From Geothrix limicola (GTDB taxonomy: Bacteria > Acidobacteriota > Holophagae > Holophagales > Holophagaceae), in assembly GCF_030268085.1 (NCBI RefSeq), contig NZ_BSDE01000001.1, positions 1,054,001 to 1,118,000 on the forward strand: DNA of 64,000 nt, read 5' to 3'. A program made the position numbers and the translations under genes. This document shows, in pieces, positions 43,139 to 52,058 of this stretch. The notes beneath the pieces are model-generated. The model searched no databases, was not told the DNA's origin, and worked only from the letters and a program-made list of their open reading frames with translations. How positions within the stretch are numbered: the first letter of the stretch is position 1; the number at the start of each line of letters is the position of its first letter.

Positions 43139-44549
43139 GCGCCGACTCCAGACTCGGGTCGCGCAGCAGCTCGGGCAGCAGGTTCGCCAGGTCGCGCGGC
43201 AGCAGTCCCGCACCCGGAAGCCGATCCCCGGCGGCGCCGTGGAACCAGGCAGCCGCCGCGGCGGCTTCGCGCATGGGCAGGCCCTGGGCGCGGAAACCCG
43301 CCACCATGCCCGCCAGCAGGTCGCCACTGCCCCCGGTGGCCATGCCGGGGTGCCCCGTGGGATTGATCCAGAGATCCTCCTGGGCGCCGCCGGCGATGAC
43401 GCTCTGGGCCCCCTTGAGAATCAGCACGCCGGGCCGACCCGCCGCCACCTGCCGCGCCTGCGCCAGACGCTCATCCATCAGGAGCGGACGGGAGAGCCGG
43501 AAGAGCCGCGCGAACTCGCCGGGGTGGGGCGTGATGGCCGTGCCGGGCCGCTCCATCCAGCGCTTGCCTTCACCTTCTTTCAGGGCCGATGCATCCAGCA
43601 CCATGGGGCCTTCCCATTCGGGCACCTGGGCGACGCCGCCGGGGCCCACCAACAGGACATCCGCCTCCTTGGGCAGGGATCCCCGCCAGGGCTGCACCAT
43701 GGCTTCGGGCACCTGGGCGGCCACCTCGGCGCGCACCTCCGCATCCGTCAGCACCGTCACCAAACCCGCCCCCACGCGCAGGGCGCCCAGGGCCGCCAGC
43801 ACGGCGGCGCCGCTCATGCCCACGCTGCCCGCGCGGATGGCCACGTGCCCGAAGCTGCCCTTGTGGGCGTTCCAGGCGCGGGGAGGCAGTACCGGGCGTT
43901 CCAGCAGGTGCATCCGGGCCTGCGGCGCCCGGTCCAGGGGAATGGGAATCACCGTGATCTCGCCGCAGCATTCGCGGGCGGGCAGCAGGCCGTGGCAGAC
44001 CTTGAGGGCGCCGAAGCAGGCCGTGCGGGTGGCGCGCACCACCTCGCCGGGCAGTTCGGCCATGCTGGGATCCAGTCCCGAGGGCAGGTCCAGCGCGAGC
44101 ACGGGCAGGCCCGATGCGTTCAGGGCCTTGGCCCAGGCCAGGACGGGCCCCTCGAGTGGTCGCGTGGTGCCGAGGCCGAAGAGCCCGTCCACCACCCAGC
44201 CCCGCCAGGTGCGCATGAGCTCGGCGGGATTCGACGTCGTCGAGATGTCGCCACCCAGGCCCTGCCACAGCCGCGCCTGGGTGGCCGCGTCTCCGCGCCA
44301 CTCGGTCTGCGCCAGGGGGGACCAGACCGAGACCTGGCGCCCCTGCAGCCGCGCGAGCCGGGCCAGGCCCAGGGCGTCACCGCCGTTGTTGCCCGGCCCG
44401 GCCAGTACGTGGATCGGCTCACCGGCGGGAATCAAGGCGAGGGCCCCGAGGGCCGCATGCTCCTGAAGCAGCAGGGACGAGATGCCCCAGCCCTCGATGG
44501 CCTGGCGCTCCGCGGCCCGCATGTCGTCGGCGGTGAGGAGTGGGATCAT
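43131..44549 (-). CDS. nnr: Bifunctional NAD(P)H-hydrate epimerase / ADP-dependent dehydratase
   Basis: A 472-residue metabolite-repair enzyme. The N-terminal epimerase domain (1 to about 200) has LLLQEHAALGAL, GPGNNGGDALGLARL and LALDLPSGLD. The C-terminal ribokinase-like dehydratase (about 215-472) has NAHKGSFGHVAI, TPHPGEFARL and GHPGMATGGSGDLLAGMVAGF. The first repairs the R epimer and the second dehydrates NADHX using ADP. The start overlaps the purN stop as ATGA. Confidence 0.95.
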   Translation of the reverse strand: MIPLLTADDMRAAERQAIEGWGISSLLLQEHAALGALALIPAGEPIHVLAGPGNNGGDALGLARLARLQGRQVSVWSPLAQTEWRGDAATQARLWQGLGGDISTTSNPAELMRTWRGWVVDGLFGLGTTRPLEGPVLAWAKALNASGLPVLALDLPSGLDPSMAELPGEVVRATRTACFGALKVCHGLLPARECCGEITVIPIPLDRAPQARMHLLERPVLPPRAWNAHKGSFGHVAIRAGSVGMSGAAVLAALGALRVGAGLVTVLTDAEVRAEVAAQVPEAMVQPWRGSLPKEADVLLVGPGGVAQVPEWEGPMVLDASALKEGEGKRWMERPGTAITPHPGEFARLFRLSRPLLMDERLAQARQVAAGRPGVLILKGAQSVIAGGAQEDLWINPTGHPGMATGGSGDLLAGMVAGFRAQGLPMREAAAAAAWFHGAAGDRLPGAGLLPRDLANLLPELLRDPSLESARA

Positions 44550-45127
44550 CCCAAAAGTGTAAGGTATGCCGCCAGGGCCCTCGGAAACAGCTCCATTTCA
44601 GCGGCGTAGACCCGCTTCTGCAGGTCTTCGGCCGTGTCGCCCGCGATTACGGGCACACGCATCTGCTCGAGGATGCGTCCGTGATCGTACTCGCCGTCCA
44701 CCAGATGAACGGTGGCCCCGGATTCGGGTTCGCCCGCCGCCAGCACGGCCCGGTGCACGTGCATCCCGTACATGCCCGGTCCGCCCCAGCGAGGCAGCAG
44801 ACCGGGATGGATGTTGAGGATGCGCCCTTCCCAGCGCCGGGGCACCGTCAGCTTCTTCAGCCATCCGCAGAGGCAGATCACCTCGACCCCGGCCGCCTCG
44901 GCGGCCTGGTAGCAGGCTTCGGAAAAGGCCTCGTCGGAATCGAAATCCTTCCGGACGACGACGGCCGTGGGCAGGCCTTCGGCTTCGAGCCGCTGGATGC
45001 CACCGGCCTTCGACGTGGAGGCCAAGCCCAACACGGGAAGCCCCGGAACCCGGCCCTCGCGGCAGGCCCTGAGCAGGTTCAGGGCGTTGCCGCCGGTGCC
45101 GGAGATGAAGAGCGCGAGTCGTTTCAC
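44546..45127 (-). CDS. purN: Phosphoribosylglycinamide formyltransferase
   Basis: A 193-residue purine-synthesis enzyme that formylates GAR using 10-formyl-THF. Motifs are [13 protein letters not shown] (phosphate loop), [28 protein letters not shown] with the catalytic Asn and His, and [17 protein letters not shown] with the catalytic Asp. Normal GAR transformylases have SGxGSNxxA here; GTGGNALN is a minor change. The GTG start overlaps the pta stop by 4 nt. Confidence 0.92.
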   Translation of the reverse strand: MKRLALFISGTGGNALNLLRACREGRVPGLPVLGLASTSKAGGIQRLEAEGLPTAVVVRKDFDSDEAFSEACYQAAEAAGVEVICLCGWLKKLTVPRRWEGRILNIHPGLLPRWGGPGMYGMHVHRAVLAAGEPESGATVHLVDGEYDHGRILEQMRVPVIAGDTAEDLQKRVYAAEMELFPRALAAYLTLLG

Positions 45128-46128
45128 TGGAGAGCCGTCAGCACCACGGTATCGGCGATGTCCTGGGCGCTGCAACCGCGGCTGAGGTCGTTGGCGGGTT
45201 TGGCCAGGCCCTGGAGGAAGGGCCCGATGGCCGCGCAACCACCCATGCGCTCGGCGATCTTGTACGAGATGTTGCCCGCGTCGAGATCCGGGAAGACCAG
45301 CACGTTGGCCTGGCCAGCCACGGCGGAACCGGGCGCCTTGCGCTGGCCCACGGAGAGCAGCAGGGCGGCGTCGGCCTGCAGTTCCCCGTCCACGGCCAGA
45401 TTCGGCGCCTTCTCCTTGATGATGGCAAGCGCGGCCCGGACCTTGTCCACGCAGGGATGCTCGGCGGATCCGCGCGTCGAGAAGCTGAGCAGGGCCACGC
45501 GTGGCTCCACGCCCATGACGCTGCGCGCGTTCTCCGCGGCGGCGATGGCGATGTCGGCGAGCTGCTCGGGCGTGGGATCGGGCACCACGGCGCAGTCCGC
45601 GAAGATCACCGCGCCCTGCTCGCCGAAGGAGGCCTCGGGATGAATCATCATGAAGAAGCTCGATACCGTCTTGATGCCCTTGGCCGCGCCGATGGCCTGG
45701 AGGCAGGCGCGCACGGTCTCGGCGGTGGTGTTGAGGGCGCCCGCCACCATGCCGTCGCAGTGGCCGGACTGCACCATCATGGCGCCGAACCAGAGAGGGT
45801 TGTGCACGGCCTCCAGGGCCTGGGCCTCCGTGATGCCCTTGGCCTTGCGCCGCTCGAAGAAATCGCCGGCCAGTTCCTGCAGCAGGGGACTCGTGGCGGG
45901 ATCCACCATCTCGGCGCCCTTCAGCGACAGGCCCAGGGCTGCACCCCGCTTGGCCATGTCCGCGGGATCACCCAGCAGCGTGAGGCGGCAGAGGCCCTGG
46001 TCCAGCAGCAACTGGGCCGCCTGCAGCGTGCGATCCTCGCGGCCCTCGGGCAGCACGATGTGGCGCTGCAGTTCCTTGGCGCGGGCGCGGAAGCGCTCCA
46101 TCCAGCGGGCGTGATTGGCGTGAGTCAT
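45124..46128 (-). CDS. pta: Phosphate acetyltransferase
   Basis: A 334-residue short-form Pta converting acetyl-CoA to acetyl phosphate. Motifs are [16 protein letters not shown]-like start, [61 protein letters not shown] and [25 protein letters not shown]. No acetate kinase is next to it. The start at MTHANHA has GGAGGA upstream. Confidence 0.95.
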   Translation of the reverse strand: MTHANHARWMERFRARAKELQRHIVLPEGREDRTLQAAQLLLDQGLCRLTLLGDPADMAKRGAALGLSLKGAEMVDPATSPLLQELAGDFFERRKAKGITEAQALEAVHNPLWFGAMMVQSGHCDGMVAGALNTTAETVRACLQAIGAAKGIKTVSSFFMMIHPEASFGEQGAVIFADCAVVPDPTPEQLADIAIAAAENARSVMGVEPRVALLSFSTRGSAEHPCVDKVRAALAIIKEKAPNLAVDGELQADAALLLSVGQRKAPGSAVAGQANVLVFPDLDAGNISYKIAERMGGCAAIGPFLQGLAKPANDLSRGCSAQDIADTVVLTALQ

Positions 46129-46156
46129 GGATTCCTCCGGGATCGGGATGGGGACG

Positions 46157-46486
46157 TCAGCGGATCGGATCGGCGAGGAAGGCTCGAGGATCCTGACCGG
46201 TGCGGTCATGGAAGGTCTCGGCTAGGCTCGGCGCGCCCGAACTGGCTTCGTCCAGGTACATCGCTTCCACGCGATGCATGGGCAGAAAACGGGTGCCCAG
46301 GGCCACCTGATCGGCCTCGCCCGTGCGGACGAGGGTGAGCACCTCCTCCCAGGGCGTCAGGTCGAGGCCGCGGACCGCGATGCCGGAGGCGTCCAGACCG
46401 AGGATGCGGCCCCAGATCCGCTCCCGCGGCGCCTGGAGCACCACCACCACCAGGTCACCGGATTGGAAGGGCATGGACATCATCAT
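46157..46486 (-). CDS. Conserved-looking small protein, possibly Sm-like
   Basis: A 109-residue protein starting [11 protein letters not shown], with GGAG upstream. Strands [31 protein letters not shown] resemble a small Sm/Hfq-like barrel, and the rest is [11 protein letters not shown] and a helix ending ([20 protein letters not shown]). I have seen the same pattern as an uncharacterised acidobacterial protein, but this memory is weak. The function is unknown. It lies between the aldehyde dehydrogenase and pta on the same strand. Confidence 0.6.
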   Translation of the reverse strand: MMMSMPFQSGDLVVVVLQAPRERIWGRILGLDASGIAVRGLDLTPWEEVLTLVRTGEADQVALGTRFLPMHRVEAMYLDEASSGAPSLAETFHDRTGQDPRAFLADPIR

Positions 46487-46536
46487 GAAGGGGACTCCAG
46501 CAACGATTCTGGCAGGCGGTGCTTGCAGTGCGGGGC

Positions 46537-47868
46537 TTAGAGGGCGGGACCTTCGACGATGAGGCGGCTTTCGGTGAAGCCCTCCATGGCCCAGCGGGGT
46601 CCCTCGAATCCATTGCCGCTGGCGCGCACGCCGCCGAAGGGCGCCGCATCGAGGCGGAAGGTCGGCGGCAGGTTCAGGAGCACGCCCCCGGCCCTCAGCC
46701 TGGAAGCGGCCAGACGCAGGTTCCGCTGGTCCCGGCTGTAGGCGCTGGCCCGCAGGCCGAAGCGCGTGGCGGAGGCCCGCGCCAGGCCTTCCTCGAAGCT
46801 GTCCACGGTGGTCAGCACGGTCACCGGCGAGAAGGCTTCTTCGCACTGGAACGGATCCTCCTCGGACAGGCCCGTGAGGATGGCGGGCGGAAGCAGGGCG
46901 CCCTCGCGCTTTCCCCTCAGGAGCACGGTGGCTCCGGCCGCCACGGCACGATCCAGCTCCTCGTCCACACGGCAGGCGGTCGCCTGGTCGATGAGCGGAC
47001 CCACCACCGTGGCCGGGTTCGTCGGGTCCCCCACGGGCAGATCCTTCACCGCCTCGACGAAAGCCGGGACGAAGGTGTTCCAGAACTGCCGATGCACATA
47101 GATCCGTTGGGCTTTGGAGCAGTTCTGCCCGGCTCCGGCCACGGCCGCCGCCGCGAGTTGCCGCGCCACCGCCACCGCATCCACGCCCTCATCCACCACC
47201 ACAGCCCCGTTGCCGCCGAGTTCGAGCAGCAGCCGCTTCCCCGCCAGCACCTGTTCCAGGTGTCGGCCCACCCGCTCGGAGCCGGTGAAGCTCACGACGG
47301 CGATGCGCGGATCCTTGGCCAGGGCCTCGGCAGCCACAGGATCGGAGCCCGCCAGCTGGAGCAGGTGCACCGGGGCGGTCATGAGGATCCGCGCCGCTTC
47401 GAAGCTTTCCCAGAGCAGTCGCGAGGTCTGGGGCGCCTGGGGGCAGGGTTTCCACACGACGCTGCAACCCGAGCCGAGCGCCGGGGCCAGCTTGTGCATG
47501 GCCAGATTCACCGGGAAATTGAAGGGCGTGATCGCCAGCACGGGACCGAGAGGAAAGCGGCGGAGCACCGCGCGGCATCCTTCTGCGCCGGGCATGAGGT
47601 CGTAGGGAACGGTCTCCTCGCCGAAGGCGGCCACGGCTTCGAGGGTCACCTTCAGCGTCGTCTCGGCGCGTCCGACTTCTGTCCGGGCCAGGGTGATGGG
47701 TTTCCCCGTCTCCCGCGTGATGGTGTGCGCGAGTTCTTCGCGAACCAGGACCACCTGTTCCAGCCAGGCCTCCAGGAGTTGCCTGCGGGCCAGCCTGGAC
47801 GAAGGTTCCCATGCGCCAAAGGCCCGCCGCGCATTCCCCGCCAGCCCTTCCCAATCCTTTGCGCCCAT
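46537..47868 (-). CDS. Aldehyde dehydrogenase family protein
   Basis: A 443-residue NAD(P)-dependent enzyme, slightly shorter than the usual 470-490. The catalytic Cys is 250 in GAGQNCSKAQ, the general base Glu is 216 in LLLELGGN, the active-site Asn is in ITPFNFPVN, and the nucleotide binding FTGSERVG is intact. The ending PFGGVRASGNGFEGPRWAMEGFTE is normal for the family. The family most resembles broad-range semialdehyde or lactaldehyde dehydrogenases; the substrate cannot be fixed. The start at 47868 is best, although the frame stays open 29 codons upstream. Confidence 0.88.
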   Translation of the reverse strand: MGAKDWEGLAGNARRAFGAWEPSSRLARRQLLEAWLEQVVLVREELAHTITRETGKPITLARTEVGRAETTLKVTLEAVAAFGEETVPYDLMPGAEGCRAVLRRFPLGPVLAITPFNFPVNLAMHKLAPALGSGCSVVWKPCPQAPQTSRLLWESFEAARILMTAPVHLLQLAGSDPVAAEALAKDPRIAVVSFTGSERVGRHLEQVLAGKRLLLELGGNGAVVVDEGVDAVAVARQLAAAAVAGAGQNCSKAQRIYVHRQFWNTFVPAFVEAVKDLPVGDPTNPATVVGPLIDQATACRVDEELDRAVAAGATVLLRGKREGALLPPAILTGLSEEDPFQCEEAFSPVTVLTTVDSFEEGLARASATRFGLRASAYSRDQRNLRLAASRLRAGGVLLNLPPTFRLDAAPFGGVRASGNGFEGPRWAMEGFTESRLIVEGPAL

Positions 47869-48075
47869 GGCCCACCATCCCAGGAAAGATCCGCCGGTTC
47901 TCCGGCCCCATCCAGCATAGCCTCGGCTTCCGGCCCCACGCATGAACGCGGTCACATCGCACCGCCCCCGAGCGCGTTCCGGGACCTCCGTGCATCGAAG
48001 GCCTTCGGCGGGTCCCAGGCCCAGAGAAGGCTTGGATGTTAGGACCTGCGAGTAGACTGGTGGCCTGGAGTTCCT

Positions 48076-48261
48076 ATGACCAAGCCCCTCGTCCCCACCG
48101 ACCTACTCAAATCCGTTCAGGCCGCGGACAAGCCCGTCTCCAGCGCCTCCGCCTCCAAACCCAAGGCGAACGCCGGTCCCAAGCCCGTCGTGCGCGCCTC
48201 CACCAAGCCCCAGGGCAAGAGCGGCGTGGCCCACACCCGCATGAGCAACCGCGGCAAGTAG
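48076..48261 (+). CDS. Small basic Lys/Ala/Ser-rich protein, unknown
   Basis: A 61-residue, strongly basic protein, starting at ATG 48076 with GGAG 6 nt upstream. The sequence is MTKPLVPTDLLKSVQAADK, then repeated Lys/Pro/Ala/Ser (ASKPKANAGPKPVVRASTKP) and an ending MSNRGK. It is predicted disordered and could bind nucleic acid or ribosomes. It ends 3 nt before the convergent MgtC/DUF4010 gene. Confidence 0.6.
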   Translation: MTKPLVPTDLLKSVQAADKPVSSASASKPKANAGPKPVVRASTKPQGKSGVAHTRMSNRGK

Positions 48262-48264
48262 CCC

Positions 48265-49572
48265 CTAGCGCTGGATCCAGGCCACGAGCAGGGCCGCCGC
48301 CAGGGAGGCCCCCAGCGCCCCTGCGAGCCGACGACCGAAGGCCCGCCCCCCCGAAACCCACGCGAATGCGGTTTTGGCGCACGTGTTCGCACCGATGGCG
48401 AGCACGATGGCCAGCGCCGCTGTCGCCGCCGGCAGGTTCATGCTGTGGACCTGACTGCTTACGGCCAGGGTGATGGGATCCACATCCGCCAGGCCCGAGA
48501 GGCCCGCCGTGAGCATCAGGCCACGGTCCCCGAACCAGGCCCGGGCCGCGGCGGATACCAGGATGACCGTCGCCAGGGCCAGGCCCCAGGCCGCGGCCCG
48601 CTTGAGGTGGAAGGGGTTGCGGACGGGCAGCTCCTCCCCGTGGGCCTGCCGGGCACTCGCCCGGTAGATCCAGCCGCTGGTGCCCAGCAGCACCAGCACC
48701 ATGGCGCCCAGGGGCAGGAGCAGCGGCCGGGCCAGGGTCGCCCCACCGACCACCGCCGCGAGCACACCCACCCGCAGGCCCATGACCGCACAGGCCAGCA
48801 GGACGGCCACCTGCCCCTCGTCGCGCAGGGAGTCATCCTCGCGGGCGAGGCGCGCCATGGTGACGGTCACGATCGTGGAGCTCACGAGCCCGCCCACCAG
48901 GCCCGTCATCAGCGCGCCCCGGCGCGAGCCCAGCACGCGGCTGAGCGCGTAGCCCATGAAGTCGACGGAGGCGATGAGGGCCACCATCCACCCCACCTTG
49001 CGCGGTGACAGGACGCCCCAGGGGTCCAGGGCCCGGATGGGCAGCATGGGCAGCAGGATGGCGAAGACGATGAGCAGCTGGATCGAGGCGATCAGATCCT
49101 CGCGGTGCAGCTTGGGGATCCACGCGCGGATCCAGGGCTTCGACAGCAGCAGCAGGGTAACGATGACCGCCACCGCCACGGCCAGCAACGCGTCCTGGGT
49201 GAGCAGCATGCCCAGCAGCGGTGCCGAAAGCGCGGCGATCTCCGTCGTGAGCCCGCGATCCGAGTTGCTCGTTTCGAAGTAGTACAGGCCGATCATCACC
49301 GTCGCGAAAGCCATCACGGCGATGGGCATGGCCACGTTGGCGCCGCCCACCTTCACCGAGATCCAGCCGAGCAGGGTAAGCAAAGCGAAGGTGCGGGCCC
49401 CCAGGCTGCCATGGGTGGCCGGAAGGCCGTCCGTCGCCCGGCGCAGCTGGGGTTCCGCGCCACCTTCCTGGCGCCGCTCGAAGCCACTCCGTTCCCGTTC
49501 GAGGCCCATCATCAGGCCCAACGCCACGGCCATGGCGGCTTCCTTCAGGGTGGACAGGTCGAGGCTCAGCAT
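48265..49572 (-). CDS. MgtC/SapB family protein with DUF4010 domain
   Basis: A 435-residue membrane protein with about 12 helices. The N-terminal part has the MgtC pattern AMAVALGLMMGLERER, GARTFALLTLLGWI. The C-terminal DUF4010 half contains DFMGYALSRVLGSRRGALMTGLVGGLVSSTIVTVTMA and GLSGLADVDPITLAVS, ending with the typical ANTCAKTAFAW. Such proteins are thought to support growth at low Mg or to carry ions, but the substrate is unknown. ATG 49572 has GGAG upstream. Confidence 0.88.
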   Translation of the reverse strand: MLSLDLSTLKEAAMAVALGLMMGLERERSGFERRQEGGAEPQLRRATDGLPATHGSLGARTFALLTLLGWISVKVGGANVAMPIAVMAFATVMIGLYYFETSNSDRGLTTEIAALSAPLLGMLLTQDALLAVAVAVIVTLLLLSKPWIRAWIPKLHREDLIASIQLLIVFAILLPMLPIRALDPWGVLSPRKVGWMVALIASVDFMGYALSRVLGSRRGALMTGLVGGLVSSTIVTVTMARLAREDDSLRDEGQVAVLLACAVMGLRVGVLAAVVGGATLARPLLLPLGAMVLVLLGTSGWIYRASARQAHGEELPVRNPFHLKRAAAWGLALATVILVSAAARAWFGDRGLMLTAGLSGLADVDPITLAVSSQVHSMNLPAATAALAIVLAIGANTCAKTAFAWVSGGRAFGRRLAGALGASLAAALLVAWIQR

Positions 49573-49589
49573 GGCACTCCCGCAAGTTC

Positions 49590-50063
49590 CTAATCGGCCA
49601 GATTCCAGACTTGGATATGGCTGGTGCGTTTCAGCACCTCGGCCACGAGATCGGGCGCAGCGCACCCGAAAGTGCGCACCCGAAACGACTCTCCACCGGG
49701 CAGGTGGACCACGTGCACCGAGGCGCCTCCGGGAAAGTCCGGATGCCGCGCCAGGGGCCGTGCCAGGGCTTCCAGATCGAGCCCCTCGAACCAATCTCCT
49801 GGAAGCGGCGCCATCCGCGCCCCGGGCACCAGCGCACCCACTTCCCGCGCCTGAAGCAGGACGAGGTGGCAGGCCCCATCTTTCAGCCCGCGCCAGCAGA
49901 GGAAGGGCGGGAGCGTTCCGAACCCGATGCCCCCCTTGCGCACCTCGGGCCAGGCCCGCAGGGAATCGATTCCCGCCTCGTCTGCGGCCGCCATGGCGAG
50001 GATGGCGAGGTCGGGCGAGGCCGGCGGGATCCAGGGTTCGACGTTGAGCATCTCGACGAGCAT
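49590..50063 (-). CDS. Hypothetical protein, unknown
   Basis: About 157 residues starting at 50063 or at the next Met four codons on, neither with a strong ribosome site. Segments are LAILAMAAADEAGIDSLRAWPEVRKGGIGFGTLPPFL and VHVVHLPGGESFRVRTFGCAAPDLVAEVLKR. There is no signal peptide or membrane segment and no family is recognised. It is divergent from bshC across 77 nt and lies 17 nt before the MgtC-like gene on the same strand. Confidence 0.6.
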   Translation of the reverse strand: MLVEMLNVEPWIPPASPDLAILAMAAADEAGIDSLRAWPEVRKGGIGFGTLPPFLCWRGLKDGACHLVLLQAREVGALVPGARMAPLPGDWFEGLDLEALARPLARHPDFPGGASVHVVHLPGGESFRVRTFGCAAPDLVAEVLKRTSHIQVWNLAD

Positions 50064-50140
50064 CGCATATCGGGTAGGCTGGGGCCCATGTGTACGACAC
50101 GACATCCCTGGATGCCCGGACTCGCCCTTGGGGGGCAGGC

Positions 50141-51313
50141 ATGAGCCAGACGCCTGTGATCGCCACCGGCCAGCAGATCGGCGCCGGATGGAGCCCTGCA
50201 CTCTCCGTCGCCAAAGCCCTGGCCGCCCTGGCCGAAGCTCGCCGCACGGGCGCCGAGGCCGTCTACTGGATGGCGGACGAGGACCACGACCGCGCCGAGG
50301 TGGCCACCGTGGTGGGATGGGCCGGCGAACGGCTGGTCCGCCACCGCTTCCGCTTCGAGGCCCGCCCCAACACGTCCACGGGCTGGCTGCCCTGGACGTC
50401 CGAACACCAGGCCGAGGCTGCGACACTCTGGGGGCCACTGCCCGAACCGGAATCGCCCACGCTGCGGGGCCACGTCCTCGCCCTCGGGCGACCCCTCTGG
50501 GAACGCGGGCTCCGGCCCTTCTCGCCCACGGATCCAGCGGTGCGCCAGCCCATCCAGGCCGAGCTGGAACGCTGGCGCGGCCTCGATCTCGAAGTCCCCC
50601 TCATTCAGCAAGCCGAGGCGCTCAGGGCCGCCGGCGCGCCCGTTCCGCTGGATCCCAGCGTGCAGGCCGCCTGGTTCTCCCTGGATCCCCACAGCGGACG
50701 CAGGCAACGCCTCGATCATGGCGCGCCCCTGCCAGCCGGGCACTGGCTCAGTCCCGGGGCCGCCCTCCGCCCCCTGATGCAATCGCTGCTGCTGCCCGTC
50801 TCCGCGGTGGTGCTAGGCCCCTCCGAACGCGCCTACTGGCGGCTCTGCGAGCCCCTTTGGGAGCGCGTCGGCCTCGTCGCCCCGAAGATCATTCCGCGCC
50901 CGAGCGTGTACGTGGTGCCCCGCGGATTCCGCGTGGCCTCGGATCAGCTCGACCCCCTGCGACTGGGGGCCTGGGGCGGGCTGGCGGCCTGGTCGGGCCC
51001 CCTTCCCACGACGCGTTTCCAGACCGTCGAACCCGATGCCTCCTGGCCGCCCTCCCTGCAGGAGCGCTTCCGGCACGAGCAGAGGCGCAGCCGGGAACGG
51101 CTGGAGAAGCTGGACCGGCGCCTCCACCGCGACGCCGCACGAGAACTCTTCGGCGGTGATCCGGAACACCTGCGCCAGATCCTCTTCCCCTTCGGCAAGC
51201 CGCAGGAGCGGGTGATTCCGGGCCTGCCCTGGCTGAGGCAGGGCGACCTGCTCGACGCGATCCTGGAACGCATGGACGGCACGCGCTCCGTGATCCTGGT
51301 GGAGGAACCATGA
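50141..51313 (+). CDS. bshC: Bacillithiol cysteine-adding enzyme BshC, short form
   Basis: A 390-residue protein; Firmicute BshC is about 540. Core features are PVIATGQQIGAGWSPALSVAKALAALAEA, AVYWMADEDHDRAEV, a mid-part with LLPVSAVVLGPSERAYWRLCEPL, and the C-terminal LFPFGKPQERVIPGLPWL, the BshC ending. A shortened coiled coil (ERFRHEQRRSRERLEKLDRRLHRDAAREL) precedes it. The protein begins at the first catalytic-domain strand, lacking the usual ~60-residue lead. It would join Cys to GlcN-malate in the last step of bacillithiol synthesis. The start has GGGGGC upstream. The deacetylase gene overlaps it by 4 nt. Confidence 0.85.
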   Translation: MSQTPVIATGQQIGAGWSPALSVAKALAALAEARRTGAEAVYWMADEDHDRAEVATVVGWAGERLVRHRFRFEARPNTSTGWLPWTSEHQAEAATLWGPLPEPESPTLRGHVLALGRPLWERGLRPFSPTDPAVRQPIQAELERWRGLDLEVPLIQQAEALRAAGAPVPLDPSVQAAWFSLDPHSGRRQRLDHGAPLPAGHWLSPGAALRPLMQSLLLPVSAVVLGPSERAYWRLCEPLWERVGLVAPKIIPRPSVYVVPRGFRVASDQLDPLRLGAWGGLAAWSGPLPTTRFQTVEPDASWPPSLQERFRHEQRRSRERLEKLDRRLHRDAARELFGGDPEHLRQILFPFGKPQERVIPGLPWLRQGDLLDAILERMDGTRSVILVEEP

Positions 51314-52050
51314 GACTGGCATCCGGGAGCCCCGCATCCGAACCCCAGGGCCTCGACCTTCTCGCCGTGGGCGCCCATCCCGATGATGTGGAGGTCCATG
51401 TGGGCGGCCTCCTGGCCCTGGCTTCGGACCGGGGCCTGAAGGCCGCCATCCTTGATCTCACCGAAGGCGAACTGGGTACCCGCGGCACCGCCGACACGCG
51501 CCGCGGCGAAGCCCTGGAAGCCGCTCGGATCCTCGGTGTTCCGCGCCACCAGCTGAGCCTCCCGGACGGACGCTTCACCGAGGCCGAGGACCAGCGCCTG
51601 TGCCTGATGATCGAGATCCGCCGGTTGCGTCCCAAGGTGATGATCCTTCCCGCGCCGGATGACCGCCATCCCGATCACCGCCGCGCCCACCGGCTCTGCA
51701 TCGAGGCGGCCTACTACGCGGGCCTCAGGAACTATCCCTGCGAGGGAAATCCCTGGCGACCCGAGGCCCTGGCCTGGGTGGGCGGCGAGAACCCCGGCGT
51801 GCCCGATCTGCTGGTGGACGTGAGCACCGTCTGGGAGCGACGTATGGCCGCCTTCGACGCCTTCGGCAGCCAGTTCTCCAAGGACGCCTCGCAGCCCGTC
51901 ACGCGCATCGCGCACCCCGCCTTCCGGCGCGGCGTCGAGGGCCGCGCCATGCACTGGGGCTCCCAGCTCATGTGCGACTGGGCCGAGGCCCTCTGGTGCG
52001 CCAAGCCCGTGCCCAGGGCCCTGATGGATCTTCTCGCGCGGTTGTCCTAG
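51310..52050 (+). CDS. bshB1: Bacillithiol deacetylase BshB1-type
   Basis: A 246-residue LmbE/PIG-L-type zinc deacetylase removing acetyl from GlcNAc-malate. Zinc ligands are in VGAHPDDVEVHVGG and PDDRHPDHRRAH, and TEGELGTRGTADTRRGEALEAARILGV is family-typical. The gene pair bshC-bshB1 strongly supports bacillithiol synthesis. BshA is not in the window. It is translationally coupled to bshC and is convergent with the next gene, 8 nt apart. Confidence 0.93.
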   Translation: MRLASGSPASEPQGLDLLAVGAHPDDVEVHVGGLLALASDRGLKAAILDLTEGELGTRGTADTRRGEALEAARILGVPRHQLSLPDGRFTEAEDQRLCLMIEIRRLRPKVMILPAPDDRHPDHRRAHRLCIEAAYYAGLRNYPCEGNPWRPEALAWVGGENPGVPDLLVDVSTVWERRMAAFDAFGSQFSKDASQPVTRIAHPAFRRGVEGRAMHWGSQLMCDWAEALWCAKPVPRALMDLLARLS

Positions 52051-52058
52051 GGTTCTAT

